Below are positions 54,391 through 64,000 of a DNA stretch of 64,000 nt, one piece after another (position 1 is the stretch's first letter; each line of letters starts with the position of its first letter). A program made the translations under genes and the position numbers. The stretch is taken from positions 1 through 64,000 of the forward strand of contig CALYDD020000436.1 in assembly GCA_944472135.2 (NCBI GenBank), given 5' to 3'. This stretch comes from Trichobilharzia regenti (taxonomy: Eukaryota; Platyhelminthes; Trematoda; Strigeidida; Schistosomatidae). The notes beneath the pieces are model-generated. The model was not told where the DNA came from. It saw only the letters and a list, made by a program, of their open reading frames with translations, and did not search any database.

Positions 54391-55299
54391 ATTGTCATGT
54401 TATGTTTGTAAGCATCAATACGACTGTACAGGCTCTGAAGATGATTTTGTCAATAAAGAAAAAAATTTTCTTCTCTGAATCTGTCTTTTGTACTTTTCAT
54501 AACTGCGTATTGTTGTTTTCAATATTTTAAAACACGTATTTTCCCTTTTTAATTGACAATAAAATAATATGTACCTGAAATGAAATTTTCTAAGTATTTC
54601 TATGGATTTATTGGCATACATTGAATGCCAAGTAGTGTGTTTATGAATCATGGTTAGTCTGAAATGGAACTGCGTCAAAGTATTTCAATGCCATTGAACT
54701 CTCCCAACGTTCTTTCATGCAAATGTCTACGGTGATCTCGTCTAACCATCTCTGATTTTGCATGATAACTCCTATAAACGTATTTCAAGTAGTTTTGTTC
54801 TTCGGTTTCTGAGTGCTGAGCAAGTACTCCAATCTGTCATCAGTTATTCTAAAGGCATTCAACGTGATTTTGAAGGTTAAGTGAACTAGACAGTCTTCCA
54901 GTCTTAGATCTGCGCCTTTCCTCAAATTACTTTTCAATAGATTGTGTTTTCATTCTCTTGAAATTTTTCATAAACTCTCCCTGAATTTCAGTACGTCCAT
55001 CTGATAAGGCCTGCGTAACATTGTGGATATCTCTGTTCTTGTACACACTACCTTCAATATTTGTTCTCATTTTTTTATCTGGCTAGGCCTTCATCCAGTA
55101 ATATTTGAAGTAATCTGTAGAAGTCCATCTTGTTGTTCCTCCCTTTTGTTCGCCTTTTATGTAAGTATGAACATGGTCCTGTAGAACATCAGTCCTTATA
55201 GCACAAAAACCTTCGGTGCCTTCCGCGACATCATGATGACCACATCCTTAGTGCGTTTATTGCTATCGTCTAGTGGACCGGAATAGATATTTGACTGCT
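54391..55299. other. No gene; arm-like phrase
   Basis: 54432-54470 reads ctctgaagatgattttgtcaa, similar to 48830-48870 (minus) and to positions 11-45. It contains the CTGAAGA word but no convincing stem II. The rest is unassigned. Confidence 0.35.
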
Positions 55300-55640
55300 G
55301 GGTAATTTTAAACTATCATAGACGAAATCTCACTCACTATGAATAACCAATCAGAACTCAGATGATAAATAAATGGCATAATCGTTACAATAATATATCC
55401 ACTCAGATGTAATCCATTGACATTCCCGACTCTTCTTTTCAACCTTCCCCAAAACTCTTCGACAGAATTAGTATGCCTACCCACAACTGGATATACAAAG
55501 TCGGAAGAAGGCTTGGTAGCTATAACTTTAAGGCGACATGTGGTTATATCCTCTAGATTCATCAGCGTGTGTCGTCATTCCTGGGAATATCATGCGCTGA
55601 ATGCTTCAACGTAATGTTTTGGCACTTCTATTTAGTAATT
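55300..55640 (-). pseudogene. Merlin transposase fragment
   Basis: The minus frame 55562-55308 reads RLKVIATKPSSDFVYPVVGRHTNSVEEFWGRLKRRVGNVNGLHLS, the HTNxxExFWGxLKRR block with the third acidic residue, plus the preceding stretch missing from the copy at 23085-23919. Beyond 55430 (minus direction) the frame decays. No terminal inverted repeats were found within about 400 bp. Confidence 0.75.
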
Positions 55641-57429
55641 TTTCCACAAACCCTTTGCGAAGTGAAGTCTCATAGATTCTAAGCATGCACGATTGATTAT
55701 GGCTAATGCCACTACACTGCAGAGATCAGGATATTTTCTGCCTCAGACGCTGCTTACTTTACAGGTGTTTGTAAAATCTAACCATATCTGAGGCGTAGGA
55801 TATCCGCTGATAGACAGCTTAGATTTTGGCCAAAACGTAGCTACCATTAAGAACAGACTTCATCTTATCACATAAATTGCCAGTGTAGCAGTACTTATGT
55901 CAAACAACGTTGTATTGCATTAGCGTCTTGTATCTACACAAACATTCCAGTTAGTTCATCATTAACTCAGTAGTAAAATGCTTCATTTTCGGGGAACTCA
56001 CCAAACAAGTCTATAAATGCAGCTTGGTTGTCTCTTCAGAATGATCTACCAAAGTGTCTTATTGATCTGATTAGTCCTCAAACGTCAACTGTGTAAGACA
56101 CTTACTGCGGCTATGATACTTTAAATTCACAAACTGCTGAGTTGACAGTTTGAGAAGTCTGAATCTATTCCAATCCCACAAGCCGATTTCTAAAATTTCT
56201 GCATTCTATCTGTATTTTACGCTGTGGTGTTACTAGCTGGATGCTCTAGCTTTCCCATCTCTACTAAGCTAATACGCCTAATGAAGTAATCTAGAATGTC
56301 TCAGTACAATTTGTTGTATGTTTGAGAGTTACATTGTTTAAGTATTGGTTTTGTAAGGATTTAATTTCACTGGATGGAGGACTTCAAAATGAGCTGAGAT
56401 CAGTTGGAGAAATGTTATTAAGCTAAAAAGCCAATGTGCACACATTCACCAAAATAATTGCTTCATTATAAAAGATGAAAATTATTTTATTTGAGGAACA
56501 AAAACGTTTTTAAAGAAAAATATTTAATGCATAAATGAGCTGTACGTTATCATTCACAACATTTACAAAGCAAATAATTGAATATTGTCCATTAAACTAG
56601 AAAACTTCAAACCAAGGTTTTTGTATAAACGAATGGGAAACATAACATCTAAAATAGATAACTTATACAGAAATAAGTCAGTCTATTTGTAGGGGAATAA
56701 AAAGTTGCATAGAATATGAATTCCCTCTCTACCAACCATTGTCAACTTTTCTATTGTAGGTGGTTACGCAACGCCTGCTAATTTCTTAAAGGCATCAAGA
56801 TTGAGCAGTGCACAGCTAAGGAAGAAAACGAAATAAATTTTGGTTGAGTTTATACGTATTCATACTAAGGTCTTGAAAGTTCGCCGACTACAATCAATTT
56901 GTTTCTAGAATATGCCGATAAAATATATGATAACGTGTCATGTTTTGCATCGCCAAATAAGGAAACGACAGGCATATTATAGAGACTACGGCAGGCATAA
57001 GTAATTGGTTGTAAACGCTAATTATCTCTCTAATAAAAAAGAGAGAAAAAAAGACTATGTCGTAGAAATATAGTCAGAACTTAGGCTCATTCATTGCGCT
57101 GATAAATTAATGTAATCATATACCGGGACAAGCGCAACAGTTTGAAACCTAACAGCATGACAATTTCAACGACTGTTCAAGTCGTTGCACATAGTATGCA
57201 AAAGACATCTAGTTTGTCTCTGAAATCAGTAGAATGCATGAAGTAATTTCAATGAGTCCAATTCTTCCGCCGTGTTCATCATCACAAATAAATAAATATA
57301 TATATATGAAATATGCATAGCAGTGACTAACGAATCAAGTAAACCACAGACTCAGTACTCTACTCATTGGCATATTCTCCAGAAGTTACGCAATATCTAA
57401 CGTGTAAAACATAACTTTCAGCGATGTCG
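55641..57429. other. No gene; one SINE-a2 scrap
   Basis: 56333-56420 (ttaagtattggttttgtaag, gatggaggacttc, gagctgagatcagtt) is a minus-strand SINE-a2 end. A short TA run lies at 57296-57308. Otherwise nothing recognised over 1.7 kb. If a host exon or regulatory region exists in the window, this and 63299-64000 are candidates, but I have no positive sign. Confidence 0.35.
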
Positions 57430-57610
57430 ACTAAATTAAAGAATGCTCTTGATTGAAGAGTCATTTTCTATCATCTGTCAGATTTCAGACAAAAAATACC
57501 AAAATGTAATCCAAATCCTAGAGGGTACTGCAATTTGTTTAAAATAACTGGAGATCTGTGTGTAAAAGAAACGCGTCCAGTCAATATTGTAACTTTCACC
57601 TTCTGGTGAT
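57430..57610 (+). pseudogene. PLE endonuclease C-terminal scrap
   Basis: Translation near 57525-57600 gives AICLK, LEICV, KKRVQSI, which lines up with the AxAIxxxKPxLCVQKxxVQSL block and with 48310-48390 (nucleotides gtgtgtaaaagaaacgcgtccagtca). Very decayed. Confidence 0.4.
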
Positions 57611-57689
57611 CTGTTGACGTACTTTGGAATTTTTATGTCAATATTTCGGTGGTATATCAGTAAAAAGTTTGAGCATTGTGGATTAGATC

Positions 57690-57948
57690 AAATAAAGTAT
57701 AATTATATTTTAATAGTTTACACACAATGATAAGTTTTGTTATTGGTAATATTTCGAGCAAAATTACTGCCCGTGTTCACACCACTGTTGGAATTGTTTT
57801 ATTCACACATTTATGATTTGTATTCATATATATAGTTCATTATTATTATTTTGTTCATTCATGTTTTGTGTGTGCATATGTGTGTTCAGAATTATACTCC
57901 ACATTCATTCATGTGTTTGTATTTAGAATTATATTCCAAGTTGTTGAT
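57690..57948 (-). repeat. PLE-B terminal repeat, sense arm
   Basis: 259-bp inverted repeat with 58646-58904; I found no mismatch by eye. It overlaps the end of the nuclease frame, which stops at 57909. On the minus strand it contains the B-type hammerhead-like fold at 57744-57784. Confidence 0.9.
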
Positions 57949-58645
57949 AGTTGTACTGAGTCACCCTTGTTACATGTATCCGGTGTGACTTTAATGAATA
58001 TCGATTCTGTTATGAGTCTTTCTTTCCATTGGTTCATGTTTGTTTTTAGAATACACACATTCTCCCAATCGATATTGTGGTTTTTGTCCCATGCATGTGC
58101 AGCTATGGATGAATTTTTTTCAAGATTTTTGTAGGCTTGTGTCCCTGTTGGTTGACCTTTAGTTAGGCGTTTATGTTCATTCACTCTTATTTTGAGTGAT
58201 CTGGACGTTTGCCCCACATATTTAGTTGGACAGTCAGCACAAGATATTTTATAAATCAAATTGTTTTTATCCATCATTTTTATGGGATCTTTTAGTTGAT
58301 TTATTTTATTTTTGATTAGATTTGTCGGTTTAAAGGTTGTTCGAATGCCGATATTTTTGAGGTTTCTTTGTATTGCCTCTGATGTACCATTTTTATATGG
58401 TATTGCGACTGTTTTTCTCCATTCTTCCTTCTTGTTATTCTCCGGTTTTACTCTCTTTTTTCTCTTTTTTATATTATCTTTTATAAATTCTCTAGGGTAG
58501 TTGTTTTCGAGTAGCATTTTGAATAGGACTTTTATTTCTTTACGCTGGTCCTCTGGTGCTGTTGTAAGTCTACGTATTCTATCTGCAAGACCCTGTATTA
58601 ATCCTCGTTTTACCGAGAGTGGATGAGCTGAGTAATAGTCAAGGA
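57909..58645 (-). CDS. PLE-B RT tail plus GIY-YIG endonuclease, 5'-truncated
   Basis: Open from the arm junction at 58645 to a stop at 57909, about 245 codons. It starts FLDYYSAHPLSVKRGLIQGLADRIRRLT (end of the RT domain and start of the linker) and runs through PREFIKDNIKKRKKR (basic) and VAIPYKNGTSEAIQRNLKNIGIRTTFKPTN. Then comes the nuclease: IYKISCADCPTKYVGQTSRSLKIRVNEHKRL (GIY, CxxC, YIG as YVG, Arg), SSIAAHAWDKNHNIDWENVCIL and ERLITESIFIKV with the acidic residue expected at the metal site. The RT catalytic core is missing through 5' truncation, so this is a nuclease-bearing fragment, not a full protein. The first Met (58517) is internal. Confidence 0.9.
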
Positions 58646-58904
58646 ATCAACAACTTGGAATATAATTCTAAATACAAACACATGAATGAATGTGGAGTAT
58701 AATTCTGAACACACATATGCACACACAAAACATGAATGAACAAAATAATAATAATGAACTATATATATGAATACAAATCATAAATGTGTGAATAAAACAA
58801 TTCCAACAGTGGTGTGAACACGGGCAGTAATTTTGCTCGAAATATTACCAATAACAAAACTTATCATTGTGTGTAAACTATTAAAATATAATTATACTTT
58901 ATTT
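58646..58904 (+). repeat. PLE-B terminal repeat, inverted 5' arm
   Basis: Exact-looking inverted copy of 57690-57948. Its last four bases (attt) overlap the start of the right target duplication, so the border has microhomology. Confidence 0.9.
58810..58850 (+). ncRNA. PLE-B hammerhead-like fold
   Basis: tggt pairs with acca (stem I). The core is GTGAACA, that is G at position 3 and C at position 8, then one extra C. Stem II is gggca/tgctc (five pairs, one G-U) with loop gtaattt; then GAAA, T, ATT as cleavage triplet, acca. The mirror copy is at 57744-57784 (minus). If it is a hammerhead, the C3-G8 pair has been swapped to G3-C8. Confidence 0.55.
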
Positions 58905-58912
58905 CGGTGGTA

Positions 58913-59339
58913 CTTTTTCAGAAAACATGCGATACATTTATTAACCTGAAAAAGAGGAGGTTATCGAGAAAATACTCTTTGATCACTGATTAGTCTTTCC
59001 AGATTTATAAAACGTACACTTCTATCGTAAGAATGTAAACAAACAAGTAAACAAACTGTGCAGTTATAATGAAGATAAACTGACTTACAAAATCTGCCCC
59101 AACCACCTGCAAGTAGAATTATACAAATACCGACTTTCTGTAAAAATTAAGGATTTTGATGGAGATCTCGATTTCAATTATCATTTGTTCCCAGTATCAT
59201 ATGAAGTCGAGAAGTGAAATGTTTCCTTCCCTTCCATAGATGAAGATTCCCATTGTCTATCAATAGAACCTCAGAACACTTTCACAATTTTAGTAATCAA
59301 ATCTTATTAATGACACAATCTGCAGAACAGAATCGAACT
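58913..59339. other. No gene recognised
   Basis: Nothing recognised. Confidence 0.4.
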
Positions 59340-60065
59340 TGTTACAAGATTTCATCATGAGCTGACATCAGTTAGAGAAACAGTGCGAAACCTGCTGGGA
59401 GTACTGGACAGCTGTTTCGTCGCTTTAGTTTGAGCATCTTTATCTGCACGCATCTGCCGGAGTTCGAACCAAGCACCCTCTAGTTACAAGTCTAGCGAGC
59501 CTACAGACCATTAGGCCACTTACTGGGACCCTATCCAATGACCAGCTCATGAATTCTAACTTCTGCCAATTCACGACATAGGGCAACCACTAGGGAATGT
59601 CATCGGTGGTTAGTATTTGTCCTCACACCCAACCTGCTGTAACTACAAACCAATACTTGAATATCAGTAAGTTGCTTACTAGCGGCTGGTTCTGCTCATG
59701 CAAGTAGTTATCTGGAGTTTTACAGGGAAACAGTGACCGGTAAGGTACAGCAGGTTGGGTGTGAGGACAATTACTCACCATCGATGGCAGTGGCTGGTGG
59801 TTATGCTATGTCATGAAGTGATAGAAGTTAGAATTCATGAGTTGGCCATTAGATAGAGTCCCAGTGAGTGCGTTGACGGTCTACGAGCTCACTAGCCTTG
59901 TTACCAGAAGATCCTAGGTTCAAACCCCTTGTGTTGAGTGATTATGATGAAGAGTCCCAAACTGGGATGAAAGAGTTGTCCATTGTTCCCAGGTTTTTCA
60001 GTGATTATCTAACCGATGTCAGCTAATGATGAAATATTGTAGGAAATCCGTCAATTCCGTACAAA
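59340..60065. mobile_element. SINE-a2 large opposed pair
   Basis: Left (59340-59650, minus): tgagctgacatcagttagaga, ggagtactggacagctgtttcgtc, tRNA-like head 59455-59525, ttctaacttctgccaattc, gtcatcggtggttag, cacccaacctgctgt. Right (about 59655-60065, plus): a full unit, caatacttgaatatcag, tactagcggctgg, cagcaggttgggtgtgagg, gaagttagaattcatga, tRNA-like head 59850-59930, atgatgaagagtcccaaac (hammerhead-like), gatgtcagctaatgatg. The halves share long inverted pairing across the junction near 59650. Confidence 0.8.
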
Positions 60066-60619
60066 TCAATACTTTGTAATTACTTGAATATTCGCCTTTA
60101 TTAGTGATGTCGGTTAGCAGTGTAAAATGATGATATGAACCAGTAATTCTGATTATCATCAACATAAAACATCAGATACACTGAGGACAGCTGTTTCATG
60201 TACACAATTTTGAAGTGACGTAAAGGATGCTTGATGAAATTAATTAACACTTACCACAGCCATTTAAACCAGTCCCTGTTCAGAAGATATATAACATAAT
60301 TCAGCATGAATAGGGTCATTAAAGTAGACTGTTATGAATACATTTTTAAGAAGGATCTTACTTTCCACATGATTATTATTAACGCAGAAGAATGAGAGCT
60401 TATTGAGAGATTTGATAAAATTATTGATATGGCATTTAGTGATACACTATTAATATTTGGATATTAAAAACTGTACTCCTTGCATTATTATGATATGAAA
60501 CTTGAAATAACTTTCCACACGAAGAACTCATAAGACAAGACAACGATGTTGGTATTCTTGTATCTTTTATAGAAGACCCCTTCAAAATGCACAATCAATA
60601 TTCAATTTTTATTTAATAA
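60066..60619. other. No gene recognised
   Basis: Probably includes the decayed 5' side of the next PLE near 60550-60619 (KMHNQYSIFI in one frame). Otherwise nothing. Confidence 0.35.
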
Positions 60620-61460
60620 GGCAGTATACGGACAAATCGACGATGTGGCAACGGGGTCAACGCTACTAAGACCCACTCTAGCCATTATTTACCTAGCGAA
60701 ACTAGAGTATAGGCCCTTGAAAGATGTAATTGATGAACTAGAATTTTACTGTCGATACATAGATGATACATTTTTGATTGTGATGAAAAATGAGGATGCA
60801 GTAAAGAACATCCTGGACAAGTTTAATAATTTTCAGCCTACAATAAATTTTACCATTAAGAAAAAAAGAGACTATAGTATTTCATTCCTAGACGTCCTTA
60901 TAACCATAAAAGAGGATGGCACAATAAAAAGGAAGAAGTGTACATAAGAGGCCTTCATCATCTTGTCAGTATACTCATTTTCTCAGCTTCGTGCCTTTGA
61001 AACACAAACAGAGTCTAATAAAGTGATTGGTCCGCCACAGAACAAAGGTAATCTGCTTTTCTGTAGAATGTCTTAATGAACAGCCTAACGTTAATAAACA
61101 GTTGCTGAGTAAGAACTGTTACCCAGAGTAATTCATTGCCAAGTAACTGATCCTAAGGCCAAGGCAGGCCAAAGTATTAACAGATCCGAAAAAGGGCTTT
61201 ATTCTTATTACTTTAGTCGCTTGAGGATAAAACCAGTGATATATTAACACAACGCCTGATCAGTACAGCGGTAAAAAGAGCATTCAGTGTTGCTGAATTA
61301 TGTCATGTCTACGAAGCGTCCTTTATTTTGCTTGCTGAGGTTAAAGGTAAATTGCCTAACTTCGCATCTTCTTTGAATATATACTCATCTGAATGCTCTT
61401 GTGGAGCCATTTAGTTGCATATAGCGTACAATTAGGCGTGTTTACTGTTGGATTTTCAAA
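60620..61460 (+). pseudogene. PLE RT core and decayed endonuclease
   Basis: 60620-60947 reads AVYGQIDDVATGSTLLRPTLAIIYLAKLE (motif B, ATGSTLLRP in place of AMGSPLSP), then FYCRYIDDTFLIVMKNEDAVKNILDKFNNFQPTINFTIKKKRDYSISFLDVLITIKEDGTIKRK, with the YIDDT box and the FLDVLI block intact. Later frames (61320-61440) carry VKGKLPNFASSLNIYTSECSCG, then a decayed YIGRTIR region. Stops after 60945. No terminal repeats seen. Confidence 0.8.
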
Positions 61461-62253
61461 CTATACTCTAATACATTGTCTTAATTCTACTCCTAAATTG
61501 TATAAACACTCTAGAGATTATGTAAGAAATTTTTGCTTGAACCTTTACCGTAATAATATAGATAGAATTAATCAACTCCGCTTGTGACTTTTCAGGATTA
61601 CCTAACCTCCAGGGCATGAAACAAGGATATCCAAATTCTGTAGTTGTTGTCAGCTGATGATGAAACATTGAAAATAAGTAGACTTTGTCGATGTTGATAT
61701 AGGAATGAGGCGATGATGGAGACTCGAATTTTGTTTATCGTCTACTATTTTTGGAATGTCGTTTAGCTTTTCGTGAACAGTATAATTAAAATAGCTATTC
61801 ACGGATAAAAGTTTATATCTGCAGTATTCACAAAGCATAAGTCAGTATTGCTAAACTGTTTAAGTGATGTATGTTCAAGAAACATCTGGAAGGTACTGAT
61901 ACAGTATTATTTGGCCAATCAGGTTACAGTTTTTGAGACGTTTTAAAAAGCAGAAGCATGGGTGGAAAATAACTGAACAAAATATCGTCTGTGATAAAAG
62001 GAGTATACATTAGAGTAAAACACTGGCTCACCTCCATCGATCTTTAGGACTGCAAATTCGAAAAAACCATTTTTGAAGGAAATATTGTTTGAAACACAAA
62101 GCACAGACAAATGAAATGTAAACTGTCATTAAAAAAAGTTGCATATATAGTTACAACCACATGTACATTTTGTATGATGAAATATATGACACTGACTACC
62201 CTCAATAAGAAATAACGCATTTCAATGGCTTTCAGCAGATAGATTCTCCCAAC
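61461..62253. other. No gene recognised
   Basis: The frames at 61393-61587 and 61468-61668 have no recognised domain. Otherwise AT-rich. Confidence 0.4.
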
Positions 62254-62312
62254 TTGAAACTCACAATATGATTTTATTTTGATAAATCACACAGTGTTGT
62301 TATACAGTATTA

Positions 62313-62370
62313 TTAACTGATGACCACATGCTTCGAGCACAAACTAATGCTCATAATCATATCAAGGTAC
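62313..62370 (-). ncRNA. PLE-A hammerhead-like fold, inverted arm
   Basis: Minus strand: gtaccttgat, ATGATTA, extra T, gagca/tgctc, GAAGC (A to G change in the GAAA box), GTC, atcagttaa. Stem I is long (taccttgat with atcagtta, one bulge, one mismatch). The purine change predicts loss of cleavage in this arm. Confidence 0.6.
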
Positions 62371-63132
62371 TCACTCACACAACTTTTACTCCATTTATAT
62401 ACATAAGTAAAAAACTGATGGTTAGACATTTGAATAATATCAATCTAAGATAAAGTACGTGCATAAGACCCTACGTAGGATTCTCAATAAACCAGGAATT
62501 AGGATGGCGTTCAAATCTACAAACCCATTCAGAGACAAGCCCTGTAAGCTAAAGGACCTTAAAGGTTGACCCAATTGGACAAAATAATATAATTTACAAA
62601 ATACCTTGCAATAACTGTGAGATAAGTTAAATACATAGGTCAAACCAGTAGTCAGGAATTGTCAGACTGTCAGAATATAAGAATTTAGCTAAGGTCATAA
62701 CGATTGATCCCAAGAAGATAAGTAATTTAGAAAAATGCTCAGCGATTGCCCTGCATGTATGTAGGTGGAGAGAGAGAGAGATTGATTACTGAATCCTGGT
62801 TCATGAAGTGAATCTACACCCAACAAATGCAACAGAAATGACTGAATACAAGTACCAGAGATATGGAAGATATTATTACCGCCAGTCAGTCAAATCAGAG
62901 GAGGATAATAAATAATCTTAAAATTCTATTACGATTTACGTCCATCAAAGCATTCTAATAAATTACTTATTTTGACTATAAAAATACTCATCTTATTTCC
63001 CATATGACTGTACTTGATGATAACACTCATATCGTTTTTTGAGTGTACTTTATCTTATATTGATTTTATTCGTCTGTCTAATCATCAATTTTTATTCATG
63101 TATATAAATGAAGCAAGTAAGTTGTGTGAGCG

Positions 63133-63190
63133 ATTACCTTGATATGATTGTGAGCAATAGTTTGTGCTCAAAACGTTGTTATCAGGTAAT
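63133..63190 (+). ncRNA. PLE-A hammerhead-like fold, sense arm
   Basis: attaccttgat pairs with atcaggtaat (10 pairs with one bulged T). Core ATGATTG, extra T, stem II gagca/tgctc, then AAAAC where GAAAC is usual. Stem I is the best of the PLE-A set, while the core has two changes relative to the other copies. Confidence 0.6.
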
Positions 63191-63298
63191 GTCACTGTAT
63201 AACAATATGTGATTTATCAAAATGAACTTTTATCCATAATGGAGTTAAAATCTACCACAGTTCCCAAGTCTTATACTTATATCAATTGAAACTCACAA

Positions 63299-64000
63299 CT
63301 TTTAACAGTAAATTTCGTGAAATGTTAACCAAAATATGTACTATTTCACCGCATATTTACTCTTTTAGTAAACTTGATTTGACTGTATTAAATAAAGTTT
63401 GCCTTCGAATCTTTAATCTTATGGCTAAGTAATTACGTTCGAAGAGGAGAAACTGCTTTCAAAGTGTCATTGAAAGTTACCTCGTCAATTCGGATTATCA
63501 TGTGAATACCTTGAATACAATGAGCTCACCAGTTAAAAAAAATAGTCCATTTTCGCTCAAGTTTCACAAAAGCAACTGGTGTATGAAAACCGATTTAGGT
63601 GTTCATAAAAAGCAATTATTAGTATTTTCTTTGGCCTGGTAACTTGTTGTCTTCAATATTTCTCTCACTTTCATTAGACTATACAATGTTTAGCTTCAAA
63701 TTCTTCCACTTTGGTGAAATGTGAGTCTACTTGTCTCTTATTTTTGTGCTTTGTTTGATAGCATTACATTGTAATTCGAATTATTAATCACTTATCAAAT
63801 TATTCAATCTTTGTCTTTATTAGGGTAACTGGTATCATTCGTTCATGGATAAACTTGCTTATAATCTATATGCGTATAATTTTTAAGGACTGTTCATTAA
63901 TTTTAGAGTCTCCTATAAGCTCAAAACAGGTGATATTTGCAAGTATGTTGACATTAATCTTTACATAATCTTCATTCATGTTCTAAGCTGTACGCAGCTA
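63299..64000. other. No gene recognised
   Basis: AT-rich, with no frame or repeat that I recognise up to the end of the window. Confidence 0.4.

Larger units (their letters stand above)
57643..58912 (-). mobile_element. PLE-B, young insertion with exact 12-bp target duplication
   Basis: The insert (57655-58900, 1246 bp) lies between exact atttcggtggta (57643-57654, 58901-58912). The minus strand carries an open RT-tail/endonuclease frame followed by the sense terminal repeat. An inverted copy of the same repeat is joined to the truncated 5' side at 58645/58646. The two arms look identical over 259 bp, so the insertion should be recent. About 36 bp of extra sequence (57655-57689) lies between the left duplication and the left arm. 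Confidence 0.95.
62254..63298 (+). mobile_element. PLE-A copy with exact 13-bp target duplication
   Basis: The insert (62267-63285, 1019 bp) lies between exact ttgaaactcacaa (62254-62266, 63286-63298). The inverted 5' arm (62268-62420) and sense 3' arm (about 63060-63285) share the PLE-A terminal blocks (ttttgataaatcacacagtgtt, tcataatcatatcaagg). Between them, plus-strand frames from 62450 give NNIIYKIPCNNCEIS (GIY, CxxC), a stop and frameshift, then VRLSEYKNLAKVITIDPKKISNLEKCSAIALHV and ERLITESWF. The nuclease is broken; the RT is absent. Confidence 0.9.

Overview
Eukaryotic, AT-rich, repeat-saturated DNA. No host gene, rRNA gene or bona fide tRNA gene could be recognised. The repeat types point to a digenean trematode, most likely a schistosome-like blood fluke: a tRNA-like SINE carrying a hammerhead ribozyme close to the Schistosoma Sm-alpha family, Merlin DNA transposon remnants, RTE-like and CR1-like LINEs, and many Penelope-like elements (PLEs) with GIY-YIG endonucleases. 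The organism call is inference from repeat families, not from a gene.

Labels used in the entries. PLE-A, -B, -C, -E, -F and -K are PLE families recognised here by their terminal repeats. SINE-a1 is the Sm-alpha-like SINE. SINE-a2 is a related SINE with a tRNA-like head and a hammerhead-like tail. SINE-B, -C and -D are other tRNA-like SINEs. R1 to R4 are dispersed repeats that I could not assign.

Layout. 0.3-1.8 kb: 5'-truncated CR1-like LINE. 2-11 kb: RTE and PLE scraps and SINEs. 11-17 kb: SINEs, PLE-A, PLE-K, and PLE-E with two opposed ribozyme-bearing arms. 17-23 kb: PLE RT-endonuclease remnant, R2 repeats, Sm-alpha-like copy, RTE. 23.1-23.9 kb: internally deleted Merlin. 24-28 kb: inverted SINE pairs, PLE-A, PLE-C terminal repeat. 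28.9-34.3 kb: two copies of a third LINE; the second is split by a tiny PLE hairpin. 31-32.5 kb: PLE-A. 35.1-37.4 kb: PLE-F, itself split by a SINE. 37.7-45.9 kb: unknown inverted duplications, SINE-C, PLE-F inside a SINE. 46.3-50.4 kb: PLE copies, one with a 13-bp target duplication. 50.8-54.4 kb: nearly full-length CR1-like LINE with several frameshifts. 55.3-55.6 kb: Merlin fragment. 57.6-58.9 kb: the youngest-looking element, a PLE-B with identical 259-bp inverted arms, an open RT-tail/endonuclease frame and a 12-bp target duplication. 59-64 kb: SINE pair, PLE RT fragment and another PLE-A with a 13-bp target duplication.

Main result. At least nine PLE insertions can be delimited base by base by 12-14 bp target duplications, and most have the inverted 5' arm typical of PLEs. 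Their arms carry hammerhead-like folds. Across families the two core positions that pair in the hammerhead (3 and 8) occur as C-G, A-U, G-C and U-A, and each fold has one extra base before stem II. The hammerhead SINEs share the PLE insertion signature (12-14 bp duplications, opposed partial copies, more-than-unit-length inserts). This suggests PLE-driven, retrozyme-like mobility of multimeric or circular RNA.
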